Shown: positions 41,574-49,901, numbered from the stretch's first letter. The stretch is 56,654 nucleotides of DNA from Candidatus Pacearchaeota archaeon (GCA_018304045.1 JAGVWZ010000010.1:1-56654), one strand, 5' to 3'. Numbers and translations are program-made. The notes: generated by a model not told the origin, from the letters alone.

Positions 41574-42238
41574 ATTTATTTAAATCAAATAAAAATGTAT
41601 TTTGGGAGGCATTGTTAGTAACTATCCTTATATTTGTTTTAGGAGTGATTGCTGGTTTTGTTTTAGAGAATTGGAGAACTAGTAATATAGATTATTTGTA
41701 TGTAAATTCTGAATTAAATCTCTTGGATGTTAAGGTTCAAAGTGAAATTTATGGAATTGGTGATTTTGATTGTAATGCAGCTATTAATGAGAATATTAAT
41801 TTTGCCAATAGAATTTATGAAGAAGCAAATACCTTGGAAAAATATCAAAAAGCTAGTATGCTTACTGAAGATTTGATAGTTTCCCATAAGAAATATGATT
41901 TACTTAGAACTTTGTTATTGTTAAATTCAATTAAAATAAAAAAAGAATGCAATGCTAGTTATTCTAATGTTGTTTATTTCTATAGGTTTAGAGATAAAAA
42001 TCCAGATATAATTGCAAAGGAAAGTGTTTTTTCAAAACTGCTTGTACAATTAAAGGAAAAAATGGGTAATGAAATTTTGCTTATTCCTATTGGTTTTGAT
42101 GGTAATGTTTCTTCTGTTAAGCTTATACTTGATAATTATAATATAAGTGAAAATGAACTTCCTGTAATACTTATTAATGAAAAAATTAAGATTAAGGATG
42201 TTGAAACAGTAGAAGATTTAATGAAGTATTTTGATTAA
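41564..42238 (+). CDS. Membrane-anchored protein with thioredoxin-like C-terminus lacking CxxC
   Basis: From ATG 41564 (GGGAG nearby; the frame is open from 41543) the protein has 224 residues: a TM helix (EALLVTILIFVLGVIAGFVL), a helical outer domain with several Tyr and Leu, and a C-terminal alpha/beta part (NEILLIPIGFDGNVSSVKLIL, ENELPVILINEKIKI). The cis-Pro-like LPVILI followed by a short helix recalls a thioredoxin fold without its CxxC. Translation is coupled to GT2 by overlap. Function unknown. Confidence 0.6.
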   Translation: MEINLFKSNKNVFWEALLVTILIFVLGVIAGFVLENWRTSNIDYLYVNSELNLLDVKVQSEIYGIGDFDCNAAINENINFANRIYEEANTLEKYQKASMLTEDLIVSHKKYDLLRTLLLLNSIKIKKECNASYSNVVYFYRFRDKNPDIIAKESVFSKLLVQLKEKMGNEILLIPIGFDGNVSSVKLILDNYNISENELPVILINEKIKIKDVETVEDLMKYFD

Positions 42239-42254
42239 TGAATATTGTATTCAT
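42238..42254. repeat. Hairpin at the end of the GT2 operon
   Basis: ATGAATA/TATTCAT around TTG directly at the stop codon of the preceding gene; terminator-like position. Confidence 0.45.
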
Positions 42255-42323
42255 GTATATATTTTTTAGAATATATAAGCATAAAAAGGAGTTGTTGCAT
42301 TTATTAGCTCAAAGGAGGATAAA

Positions 42324-43262
42324 ATGTTTGGAGATAGATGTGCTAGGTGCTTTGTTAAGGTTGAAAAAGTAAGACTTTTTGATGTTATTTATGAAGGTAA
42401 ATCTGATCTTTTATGTGAAAGATGTGCTATTATTGAAAATATACCTTTAATCAAAAGGCCAGATGAGATTCAATTAAATGAGGCTGAAATGCCAGATAGT
42501 GTTTATAACCGGATGAAGAAGATTTCTGGAATTCCTATTAATAATGAACATAGGGAATCTTTGAGAGCTGAAAGATTGGAGGAATTGGATAAGCATCCTG
42601 AATTAATTGCTCCTGTTAAAGAAAAACCTGATATGATTGAATATTTTGGTTGGGTTATACTTAGGGAAAGAAGGAGAAAAGGATTGACTCAGGAAAGACT
42701 TGCAGAATCTGTTAATCTTCCTGTTGAATTTATTGAGATGTTGGAAAAGGGAAATGTTCCAAATAATCCTGAAATTGTTAAGAAATTAGAGAATTTCTTT
42801 AGAGTTAGATTAATGAAAAAAAGCCCTTTTAAAGAAGAAGTTGAAGAGGTTCCTATTTTATTGGATGAATATGGAAATGTTCTAGATCATATTCCTGAAC
42901 CTGAAACAGAAGATAAGTTTTCAGAAGATGAATATACACATCACTTGATAAAAGGTGATGTTGATGAAGATTTTGATATTCATAAGGCAGATATTAAAAA
43001 AGTTAGTTTAAATGATTTAATGGAATTGCATAGAAAGAAAATAATTGCCAGTAAAGAAGAGCAGAAGATTGAGCAGACTAAAATTCAAAAAAAAGAGAAC
43101 TTGATTGAAGCTAGAAAAGAAGAATTGAGGTTGCTTAGGGAAAGGCAGTCAAAGGAATTGGATAATCTATTGGGCGGAAGTGAGTTATTGGGTGTGAAAA
43201 AAGAAGAAATAGAAAAAGAGAACAAGGTTGACAAATTGTTTGATGAAGCTTTTGGAGAATAG
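42324..43262 (+). CDS. MBF1-like regulator (zinc ribbon plus HTH), extended
   Basis: 312 residues. An N-terminal zinc ribbon (C6, C9, C31, C34) is followed by an HTH of the Cro type (GWVILRERRRKGLTQERLAESVNLPVEFIEMLEKG, about 108-145), the MBF1 arrangement. The C-terminal half is long, acidic then Lys/Glu-rich coiled coil, longer than usual archaeal MBF1 (about 150-170 residues). MBF1 bridges TBP to activators in eukaryotes and contacts the ribosome in archaea. A strong Shine-Dalgarno AAAGGAGG precedes the ATG. Confidence 0.85.
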   Translation: MFGDRCARCFVKVEKVRLFDVIYEGKSDLLCERCAIIENIPLIKRPDEIQLNEAEMPDSVYNRMKKISGIPINNEHRESLRAERLEELDKHPELIAPVKEKPDMIEYFGWVILRERRRKGLTQERLAESVNLPVEFIEMLEKGNVPNNPEIVKKLENFFRVRLMKKSPFKEEVEEVPILLDEYGNVLDHIPEPETEDKFSEDEYTHHLIKGDVDEDFDIHKADIKKVSLNDLMELHRKKIIASKEEQKIEQTKIQKKENLIEARKEELRLLRERQSKELDNLLGGSELLGVKKEEIEKENKVDKLFDEAFGE

Positions 43263-43375
43263 TTGGAATTTGGAGTAGGAAGTTTTAAAAAGCTGTTTTT
43301 TGTTTAATTTTCATGGAAATGAAAAAAATTTTGATAAATTTTTAGTCTTTCCATTTTATAACCTGTATAAACAAA

Positions 43376-43642
43376 ATGGAAATAAAAATTATCAAAGATG
43401 AAAAGAATGAACTTGAAGTTCTTATAGATAATCAGACTATTGTTGAGATAGTTAGAGTTTATTTAAATGAAGATGATGGTGTTAAGGTTGCTGCTTGGAG
43501 AAAAGAACATTATTCTAAGCCTTTACATTTGAAAATAGTCACAGAAGGAAAAAGTGCTAAGAAAGCACTTGCTGATGCAATTGCAAAAGCTCAAAAAGAT
43601 TTAGAAAAATATTCTGATGAATTGAAGAAGGCGATAAAATGA
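43376..43642 (+). CDS. rpoL: RNA polymerase subunit Rpo11 (RpoL)
   Basis: 88 residues of the Rpb11/Rpo11 fold: MEIKIIKDEKNELEVLIDNQTIVEIVRVYL, then a GVKVAAWRKEHYSKPLHLKIVTEGK segment and a C-terminal helix AKKALADAIAKAQKDLEKY. It dimerises with Rpo3 in core assembly. Length is normal. An A/T box (TTATAACC) lies about 20 nt upstream. Its TGA overlaps an ATG (ATGA) that opens a broken frame downstream. Confidence 0.92.
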   Translation: MEIKIIKDEKNELEVLIDNQTIVEIVRVYLNEDDGVKVAAWRKEHYSKPLHLKIVTEGKSAKKALADAIAKAQKDLEKYSDELKKAIK

Positions 43643-43916
43643 CTGAATATAATTATCTCTGGCAAAAAAATTAATCGTTTCTACAATTTAGAGGGTCGGA
43701 GGTATCTTTGGATTTCAAATATTTATTTATGAAGATAGTAAATTAATTGAGTTTCTTCATACAAATGAACATGATAAAATTGAAAAACTTTTGGAAGAAG
43801 CAAGGAAATATGTTGAGGAATTAAGATTTAAAAATCCTAATTCTAAATATTCGATTAGAAATTCTAGTGAAAATGTAAAACCTTCTGGAAGAGGTTGGTG
43901 GGGGTGTGGGTTTTAA
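43639..43916 (+). pseudogene. Broken ORF coupled to rpoL
   Basis: An ATG overlapping the rpoL stop opens MTEYNYLWQK and stops at once. A shift at a run of seven A gives KINRFYNLEGRRY, and after a second shift the frame reads FGFQIFIYEDSKLIEFLHTNEHD and on to GWWGCGF and TAA 43916. Composition of the last part is coding-like, with helices and a terminal GWWGCGF. I do not recognise the family. The A7 run makes a sequencing or replication slip likely. Confidence 0.45.
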
Positions 43917-43948
43917 ATCTTTATTTTTTTATTGAAAGTTTGATATAT

Positions 43949-43956
43949 TTTATATA
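43949..43956 (+). promoter_or_regulatory. TATA box of the TGA-interrupted membrane gene
   Basis: TTTATATA with exactly 21 nt to ATG 43978, proving the intended start lies before the in-frame TGA. Confidence 0.7.
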
Positions 43957-43977
43957 GTAATTTAATTTAAGTTATGT

Positions 43978-44403
43978 ATGAAAAATAAAAGATATTTGTA
44001 TTGATTTATACTGGTTTTACTTTTTGTGTTTGTTCTTAACTTAATTTGGGAACTTTTTCATTACCAATTATATAATGATTTATCTAGAATTCCCAAATAT
44101 CTCCATATTTTGTTAGCTGTTTTTGCAGACACTTTAATTATTGTTGGAATATTTTTGTTGATTTCGTTCAAGAATAAGAATTTTGGTTGGATTGAAAAAC
44201 CGAGATTTGTTGATTATTTTGTAGTAATCTTTTTTGGAATAGTAATAGCAATATTAATAGAATCTTGGGCTCTTTTTGTAGGAAGATGGTCTTATAGAGA
44301 AACTATGCCTTTATTATATGGATTAGGAATTAGTCCTTTGGTGCAGTTGTTTGTAACTGCAATATTATCTTTAAAATTAACTAAATTTTTAATTAAATAT
44401 TGA
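43978..44403 (+). pseudogene. Four-helix membrane protein with in-frame TGA at codon 9
   Basis: From ATG 43978 the frame reads MKNKRYLY-TGA-FILVLLFVFVLNLIWELFHY and continues open to 44403 as a four-helix membrane protein. Trp (TGG) at codon 9 would complete a typical signal-anchor helix. Without read-through translation could only restart at a GTG at 44026, losing part of helix one. TGA is a true stop elsewhere here (rpoL, the 107-residue gene), so a changed code is unlikely. A point mutation, sequencing error or suppression remain. Protein family unknown. Confidence 0.65.
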
Positions 44404-44468
44404 ATCTTTTTTCTTCTTAAATCTATAGGAAACTATTAATACTCTATTTGTTTAATTGATCTATAAAA

Positions 44469-44705
44469 ATGGTGAATAAAAATAATAACTTAGTCATTGG
44501 AATAGTTGTTATACTCGTTGTTATTTTTCTTTTAGGAATTTTTGGTAGTGGTTATGGGATGATGAATAGTGGCTACGGAATGATGGGAGGATTGAATGGT
44601 GGCTATGGTTATGGAATGATGGCTTTTGGATGGATTACTTGGATATTAATAATTGCACTTATTATTGCTGCTATTTATTGGTTAATTAAAACTGCAAATA
44701 AATAA
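44469..44705 (+). CDS. Met/Gly-rich small membrane protein (copper-island type)
   Basis: 78 residues: TM helix (LVIGIVVILVVIFLLGIFG), a loop GSGYGMMNSGYGMMGGLNG followed by GYGYGMM, and a second TM helix (WITWILIIALIIAAIYWLI). The same WITWIL/WITYIL...IIAAIYWL end occurs in the 75-residue protein at 50093, so the two are paralogues at either side of the island. Paired Met residues outside the membrane could bind Cu(I); inference. Confidence 0.65.
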   Translation: MVNKNNNLVIGIVVILVVIFLLGIFGSGYGMMNSGYGMMGGLNGGYGYGMMAFGWITWILIIALIIAAIYWLIKTANK

Positions 44706-44726
44706 TAATTTTGCTTTTTTAATATA

Positions 44727-45320
44727 TCATTTTTTACCTATTGTTAATAATAAGAATAGATTTATTCTTTTTTGCATTACATTCTTAAATCTATATTGTT
44801 TAAATAATCTTTTAAATTCTTCAGGAGAATGCATTTTACTATTTCCAGGCTCAATTGAGTGAAAAATCTTGTTTAATAAAAAACCAAAATCAAAATCTAG
44901 GACAATTAATTTTCCATCTTTCTTTAAAATCTTATTAAAATTTTCCATAATTAAATTATAATCTGAATAATGATGAAAAGCTTCTGTTGAAAAAACATAA
45001 TCAAAAGATTCTTTAAAATAAATGTTCTCTGTAGATTGCAGTTTAAGTTTTACATTAATTAATTTTTTTTTTGCAATTTTTAACATTTCTTCTGAAATGT
45101 CAATTCCTGATAGATTATATTTTTTGTTTTGTTTTTCTAAAAGATGAAGCAAGTTTCCTGTTCCGCATCCTGCGTCTAAGATTTTAGAATTTTCTTTTAT
45201 TTTAATAAAATCAAGCATTTTATTCTGTGAATTTGTTAGATATTTAAGAAATATTTTATTATCATAATATCTTGCAATTTTATTAAAGAATTTTTTATTT
45301 TTATCTAATAATTTTTCCAT
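44727..45320 (-). CDS. Class I SAM-dependent methyltransferase
   Basis: 197 residues with motif I ILDAGCGTGNLLHLL, a following acidic strand (YNLSGIDISEEML), FDYVFSTEAFHHYSDYNLI and DGKLIVLDFDFGFLLNKIF, the COQ5/UbiE-like Rossmann pattern. Substrate unknown. An ATATAAAT box lies about 21 nt before the ATG, divergent from the DUF5676 gene. Confidence 0.83.
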   Translation of the reverse strand: MEKLLDKNKKFFNKIARYYDNKIFLKYLTNSQNKMLDFIKIKENSKILDAGCGTGNLLHLLEKQNKKYNLSGIDISEEMLKIAKKKLINVKLKLQSTENIYFKESFDYVFSTEAFHHYSDYNLIMENFNKILKKDGKLIVLDFDFGFLLNKIFHSIEPGNSKMHSPEEFKRLFKQYRFKNVMQKRINLFLLLTIGKK

Positions 45321-45366
45321 AAGATTAATAAACTATTCATTATTTATATTCTTACTGGAGGTGAAA

Positions 45367-45633
45367 ATGGTACAGAAACTTAGTCCAAAGGGAATTGGAA
45401 TTGCTCTTGCAGCAATAACTTTTATTATATCTATTCTTTGTCTTTTAGCTGTTTTGTTATTTGGAGATGCTTCTATGAAACTTTTTAATTTATTCTTTCA
45501 TGGAATTGATATAACTAGTATAAAAACAACTGCTAATCTTGTACAAGGCCTAATTGGAACTGTTATAATAACTATAATAGGATATTTTGTAGGATGGATA
45601 TTTGCAATTGTTTATAATAAATATTCTAATTAA
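45367..45633 (+). CDS. DUF5676 membrane protein
   Basis: 88 residues with two to three helices: LSPKGIGIALAAITFIISILCLLAVLLFG, KLFNLFFHGIDITSI and LVQGLIGTVIITIIGYFVGWIFAIVYNKY. The LFNLFFHGIDI motif is diagnostic of DUF5676, which often lies in metal-resistance loci. Shine-Dalgarno GGAGGTG directly before ATG 45367 (the GTG at 45361 is inside it). Converges with copA. Confidence 0.75.
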   Translation: MVQKLSPKGIGIALAAITFIISILCLLAVLLFGDASMKLFNLFFHGIDITSIKTTANLVQGLIGTVIITIIGYFVGWIFAIVYNKYSN

Positions 45634-45650
45634 ATCATTTTTTATTTTTT

Positions 45651-47912
45651 TTAGAACTTTTTCTTTTTCATTAAAAGAGTATTGAGAACTACACTTACTG
45701 ATGAAGCAGCCATTGCTCCTCCTGCAATTATTGGACTTAATAACCAACCTGTTGAGGGATATAGAACTCCTGCTGCAATAGGTATTCCAAGTGCATTATA
45801 AAATAATGCCCAGAACATGTTTTGTTTTATTTTTTTAATTGTTATTCTGCTTAGTCTTATTGCTCTTACAACATCTGTTGTTTTATTGTTCATTAAAACT
45901 ATATTTCCTGTTTCCATTGCTACATCTGTTCCACTTCCTATTGCTATTCCTATATCTGCCTGAGCTAATGCAGGAGCATCATTGATACCATCTCCAACCA
46001 TTGCAACTTTTCCTTTTTTTTGTAATTGTTTAACATGCTTTGCCTTGTCTTCTGGAAGAACTTCTGAAATTACATGATTGATCCCTAATTGTTTTGCAAT
46101 TGCATTTGCAGTTCTTTTATTATCTCCTGTTATCATGTAGACGAGGATTTTTTCTTTTTGCAGCATTTTTACTGCTTCTATAGAATCTTTTCTAGGAGTA
46201 TCTGCTATCCCTATGAATCCTTCAACTTTTTTGTCAATGCAAAGAACAACAACTGTTTTTCCATTTTCTTCTAATTCTGTAATCTTCTTTTCAAAAGAGC
46301 CAAGGTCTGCTAATTTTCTTATGCTGAGAAAATTTTCATTGCTTTCAGATTTTCGAGGTGATAAAAAACCTTTTTTAAGAAGGTTTTTTACATATTCAGG
46401 TTTTCCTACAATTATTTTATTTTTTTTCAACATTCCTTCAACACCATGCCCTGGAATAGCTTTAAAATTCTTTATATCTTCTAATTTGATATTTTTTTCC
46501 TTAGTCTTGTTTACTATTGCCTGAGCTAATGGATGTTCGCTGAATTGCTCTACACTTGCTGCAAATTTCAAAACCTCAGTTTCATTCATATTTTTTACTG
46601 AAATGATATCTGTAACTTCTGGTTTTCCTTGGGTTAGGGTTCCTGTTTTATCAAAAACAACTGCATATACTTTATGGGCTGTTTCTAATGCATCTCCACC
46701 TTTGATTAAAATGCCTTTTTCAGCGCCTTTTCCTGTTCCAACCATTATGGCAGTTGGAGTTGCTAATCCTAGTGCACAGGGACAGGCAATAACTAGGACA
46801 GAAACTGCAATTATAAGTGAGAATTCAAAGGTTTGTCCTATCCAAAAATACCAGATTAAAAATGAAGCTATTGCTATTAGAATAACTATTGGAACAAAAT
46901 AGGCTGAAATTCTATCTGCAAACTTTTGAATTGGTGCTTTTTTTCCTTGAGCATCTTCTATTAATTTTATAATGAGTGCTAGGGTTGAATTTGCTCCGAC
47001 TTTTGTTGCTTTGAATTTAAAACTTCCATGTTTATTTATTGTAGCACCGATTACTGTATCATTTTTCTTTTTTTCAACAGGCATTGATTCTCCTGTTATC
47101 ATTGATTCATCAATTGCACTTTCTCCTTCAATAATGATTCCATCTACTGGAACTTTTTCACCTGGCTTTACAATAACAATATCTCCCATAACTACACTAT
47201 CAATTGCAATTTTTTCTTCTTTTCCATTTCTTATAACTGTTGCTATTTTTGGAGATAGATTCATTAATTTTTTAATTGCTTCGCTGGTTTTTCCCTTTGC
47301 AACTGCTTCTAGGTATCTTCCTAATATCACAAAGGTGATAAGCACTGCTGCTGCTTCAAAATACTGATCTCCTATTGGATTAAATAATATAACATACAAA
47401 CTATAGAAATAGGCTGCACTTGTTCCAATTGCTATTAATGTATCCATATTTGCAGATTTGTTTTTTAATGCTCCAAATGCACTTTTATAAATATCCCATC
47501 CAACTATAAATTGAACAGGAGTTGCTAATAGGAATAAAATAAGATTTCTGTGAGGGACATCTATTCCCACTAGCATTAAAACCATACCAATTATTAATGC
47601 TGGAAAAGCAAATATAAAACTAAAAATAAATGTATTCATTAACTTTTTAATTTCTTTTTGTTTTTTCTGATTTTCATATTCAGGAGATCTTTCTGAATCT
47701 GATAGAATTCTTGCTTTATATCCTAGGCTTTCTATTGAGCTTATTATAGAATTTTCAGAAGATTTTGTTTCATCAAATTCAATGGTTGCTTTTTCTGTTG
47801 TTTGATTTACATTAACATACTTTATTCCAGGCTCTCTTTGAATTCTCTTTGTAATAAGCATTCCACAGCTTGCGCAGTGCATACCAGTTATATCCAATGT
47901 AATCTTTTTCAT
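45651..47912 (-). CDS. copA: Cu(+)-exporting P1B-type ATPase CopA
   Basis: 753 residues: N-terminal HMA domain (GMHCASC, C13 and C16), eight membrane helices with CPC at 377-379 (VIACPCALGLATP), actuator TGES (about 273), phosphorylation motif DKTGT (421), HP loop (SVEQFSEHPLAQAI) and GDGINDAPAL. The C-terminal helix includes ALFYNALGIPIAAG and GWLLSPIIAGGAMAASSVSVVLN, the YN and MxxS elements of Cu(I) pumps. Start is one base after the stop of the upstream membrane protein; last gene of the ArsR operon. Confidence 0.96.
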   Translation of the reverse strand: MKKITLDITGMHCASCGMLITKRIQREPGIKYVNVNQTTEKATIEFDETKSSENSIISSIESLGYKARILSDSERSPEYENQKKQKEIKKLMNTFIFSFIFAFPALIIGMVLMLVGIDVPHRNLILFLLATPVQFIVGWDIYKSAFGALKNKSANMDTLIAIGTSAAYFYSLYVILFNPIGDQYFEAAAVLITFVILGRYLEAVAKGKTSEAIKKLMNLSPKIATVIRNGKEEKIAIDSVVMGDIVIVKPGEKVPVDGIIIEGESAIDESMITGESMPVEKKKNDTVIGATINKHGSFKFKATKVGANSTLALIIKLIEDAQGKKAPIQKFADRISAYFVPIVILIAIASFLIWYFWIGQTFEFSLIIAVSVLVIACPCALGLATPTAIMVGTGKGAEKGILIKGGDALETAHKVYAVVFDKTGTLTQGKPEVTDIISVKNMNETEVLKFAASVEQFSEHPLAQAIVNKTKEKNIKLEDIKNFKAIPGHGVEGMLKKNKIIVGKPEYVKNLLKKGFLSPRKSESNENFLSIRKLADLGSFEKKITELEENGKTVVVLCIDKKVEGFIGIADTPRKDSIEAVKMLQKEKILVYMITGDNKRTANAIAKQLGINHVISEVLPEDKAKHVKQLQKKGKVAMVGDGINDAPALAQADIGIAIGSGTDVAMETGNIVLMNNKTTDVVRAIRLSRITIKKIKQNMFWALFYNALGIPIAAGVLYPSTGWLLSPIIAGGAMAASSVSVVLNTLLMKKKKF

Positions 47913-47913
47913 A

Positions 47914-48543
47914 TTAATTTAATTCCTCACTGGTTAATGGAATAAGATGAACTGTATCTAAAATGCTATTTGTTTTATTCATAACTCCAACAATTACTAT
48001 GTTTTTTCCAAAGAAATTTTTTATAGGGTCCCCTATATTTGTGAAAAGACCTTCTTCCCTCATTGTTTTTGCTTCTTCATATCCTAAAATAAGTGGGTAA
48101 TATTTTTGTCCCCCAATAGAATGAATTTCGTATTCATTTATGTCTCCTTCTGATAATTGGATTTCCATAGGTTCCTCTTTAGTATAATAATAAAATAGTT
48201 TTATATATCCTTCTGAATTTTTCTTTGTGAATATTTTATTTTCTTGTTCAATATGATTGAATAGTGAATTAGAAGTTTGTTTTGTTTCGGGAGAATTTTC
48301 TTTTATGGATTCTTTGGTAATTGTATTTGTTTCAGTTGTATTATTTTCTTTTATAGAATTATAACCTGGTGCCATTTCTTCAGGAGTTTTTGAGTCTACA
48401 GATTCTTTTAATTTCATCCCTGTTGCATCGATTTTGTTTATGGCATTAAAATAGAAAATAGTTCCAATTATTAAAATTAAAATAGTTAGAACTAATGCTA
48501 ATAGTTTGCCTTTTATTGGATTTGTTGATTCATTTTGCTTAAT
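47914..48543 (-). CDS. Membrane-anchored protein between arsR and copA, probable AUU start
   Basis: From ATG 48417 the frame gives only 167 residues and lacks an anchor, but upstream it remains open through NPIKGKLLALVLTILILIIGTIFYFNAIN, a clear TM helix. No ATG, GTG or TTG lies in that part. The first codon after GGAGACAAAA is ATT 48543, which overlaps the arsR stop as ATTAA. With AUU as start the protein has 209 residues: cytoplasmic tail, TM, Thr/Glu-rich linker and a C-terminal domain (GYIKLFYYYTKEEPMEIQLSEGDINEYEIHSIGGQKYYPLIL). A base change from ATG or a frameshift is the alternative. It may modulate CopA. Confidence 0.6.
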   Translation of the reverse strand: MKQNESTNPIKGKLLALVLTILILIIGTIFYFNAINKIDATGMKLKESVDSKTPEEMAPGYNSIKENNTTETNTITKESIKENSPETKQTSNSLFNHIEQENKIFTKKNSEGYIKLFYYYTKEEPMEIQLSEGDINEYEIHSIGGQKYYPLILGYEEAKTMREEGLFTNIGDPIKNFFGKNIVIVGVMNKTNSILDTVHLIPLTSEELN

Positions 48544-48904
48544 TTTTGTCTCCTTCTCTTTTTCTGATATTTATTTTTTCACATTTTTTACAATTTATTT
48601 TTATATTGGTATTAAATTGTGAAAATGCATCTCTTAATATGCACCAGCAGAACTTGTCTGAAAGCTCAAAGAATTTTTCTTTGCCATCTTTTCTATATAT
48701 TACAATTCCAATATCATTTAGTTGTTTTAATTGATGGGAAATTGCAGATAAGGTCATTTTATCTCTTCCAACAAAATTATATATTTCATTGACATTTTTT
48801 GGATTTTCAGCTATGCTTAATAAAATATGTAGTCTTGTTTTATCAGCAAGACTAGAAAAGAATTGCATTACTTTTTCTTCTGATTGTTCTATTTTTTGTT
48901 TCAT
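48539..48904 (-). CDS. ArsR/SmtB-family metal-responsive repressor
   Basis: 121 residues: winged helix with FSSLADKTRLHILLSIAENPKNVNEIY and TLSAISHQLKQLNDIGIVIYRKDGK. The recognition-helix S-x-S-x-SHHL-like motif is LSAISHQL. Candidate metal ligands are C86 and C88 (CWC) and C105 and C108 (CKKC) in the C-terminal part. ATG 48904 is preferred to the TTG at 48928. ATTTAAATA lies about 24 nt before it and TTGAATAATTGCTCAA, an imperfect palindrome, lies between. It probably represses itself, the membrane protein and copA until metal binds. Confidence 0.82.
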   Translation of the reverse strand: MKQKIEQSEEKVMQFFSSLADKTRLHILLSIAENPKNVNEIYNFVGRDKMTLSAISHQLKQLNDIGIVIYRKDGKEKFFELSDKFCWCILRDAFSQFNTNIKINCKKCEKINIRKREGDKN

Positions 48905-48938
48905 GTTAATAGTTGAGCAATTATTCAAGTATTTAAAT
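48905..48938. promoter_or_regulatory. arsR promoter with palindromic candidate operator
   Basis: ATTTAAATA box and, downstream of it, TTGA-N8-TCAA centred near 48920. ArsR-type repressors commonly bind AT-rich TTGAA/TTCAA palindromes at this position. Confidence 0.4.
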
Positions 48939-48995
48939 GTTGTGAATTTAATTTCTATTGATAAAATTTATAAAAAGAAAAAAAGAAAAAATGAT

Positions 48996-49358
48996 TTATT
49001 TTACAATTAGTTTTCCACTCATAGCTTTATGTCCTTCTCCACACATATTTGTACAATACCAAGTAAACTCTCCTGTTTTATTTGCTGTAAATTCTAATAT
49101 TTCATTATCCCTTAGTCCTAAATCTGGAATTCTTATTCCATGGAGTACATCTGTGTTGTTTATTATTATTTTTACTTTATCTCCTTTATTGACTGTTATT
49201 GTATCTGGAGAATAGCCAAATTTAAATGCCTTTACTGTGAATTCTTTAATTTCAGGGTTTAGTTCTTTAATAGAATTACCTGTAATTGATTTTACAATGA
49301 AAATTCCAAATATTGCTAGGATTATTATAATTGTTATTGCTATTATGTATTTTTTCAT
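48996..49358 (-). CDS. Membrane-anchored cupredoxin with CuA-type site
   Basis: 120 residues: TM helix (YIIAITIIIILAIFGIFIV), then a cupredoxin domain. Ligands are H73 (VLHGIRIPDLG) and the loop YCTNMCGEGHKAMSG with C102, C106, E108, H110 and M113, the full set of the binuclear CuA centre of cytochrome oxidase subunit II and N2O reductase. No oxidase genes are in this window, so a copper carrier or electron-transfer role is open. Shine-Dalgarno AAGGAGGT precedes the ATG. Confidence 0.85.
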   Translation of the reverse strand: MKKYIIAITIIIILAIFGIFIVKSITGNSIKELNPEIKEFTVKAFKFGYSPDTITVNKGDKVKIIINNTDVLHGIRIPDLGLRDNEILEFTANKTGEFTWYCTNMCGEGHKAMSGKLIVK

Positions 49359-49399
49359 TTTTATATTACCTCCTTTTAGTATTTCAATATAAATTTTAT

Positions 49400-49885
49400 T
49401 TACTCAACTATTATTGTTCCTGTTCCCATGTGCATTCCACAGGCGTAGACAAAAGAACCTTTTTTATCTGGTGTAAATAAAATAGTATTAGATGGTTTTG
49501 AAGAAGTTTGCCTTACTCCTAAATCTTTAATTACAAATGTTCTGAAACATCCCCTTATTGAACTATCCAGAGTTATTTCAACTGGAATGCCTTCTTTTAC
49601 GGTTATAGTTTGGGGATAATAGTTATAATTCTTAAAACTAAGAGTTATTTTTTGGACTTCACCACTATTATTTGGATTAGCTATGGAATTTCCATTTATT
49701 GTATTATTAAAAAAGAAAAATCCTCCTATTAATAATAAAGATATTATTATGACTATAAATATTGTTTTTGCGTGGTTTTTTTTAGGTTCTGAAATATTCT
49801 GATGCTTGGCTGAATTATGCATATTTAGGGCATCCTGATTAGGAAAATTCCTATTGCAAGCTTCACAAAATGTTTTTTCTGCCAT
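49400..49885 (-). CDS. C2H2 zinc finger - TM - cupredoxin fusion
   Basis: 161 residues from ATG 49885 (the frame is open from a TTG at 49918). An N-terminal zinc finger (C7, C10, H23, H28; CEACNRNFPNQDALNMHNSAKH) faces the cytoplasm, one TM helix follows (IFIVIIISLLLIGGFFFF), then an extracytoplasmic cupredoxin (SFKNYNYYPQTITVKEG, RGCFRTFVIKDLG, FVYACGMHMGTGTI). Cys and Met/His in YACGMHM are probable copper ligands. The pairing of a finger with a cupredoxin through the membrane suggests signalling or scaffolding; inference. Confidence 0.75.
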   Translation of the reverse strand: MAEKTFCEACNRNFPNQDALNMHNSAKHQNISEPKKNHAKTIFIVIIISLLLIGGFFFFNNTINGNSIANPNNSGEVQKITLSFKNYNYYPQTITVKEGIPVEITLDSSIRGCFRTFVIKDLGVRQTSSKPSNTILFTPDKKGSFVYACGMHMGTGTIIVE

Positions 49886-49901
49886 TTTTTTATTTTGATA
49901 A

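Noticed and set aside
43978-44403. Genetic code with TGA as Trp
   Set aside because: rpoL, the 107-residue gene, the 75-residue gene and the 34326 orphan all end at TGA in tight operon or gene-end contexts.
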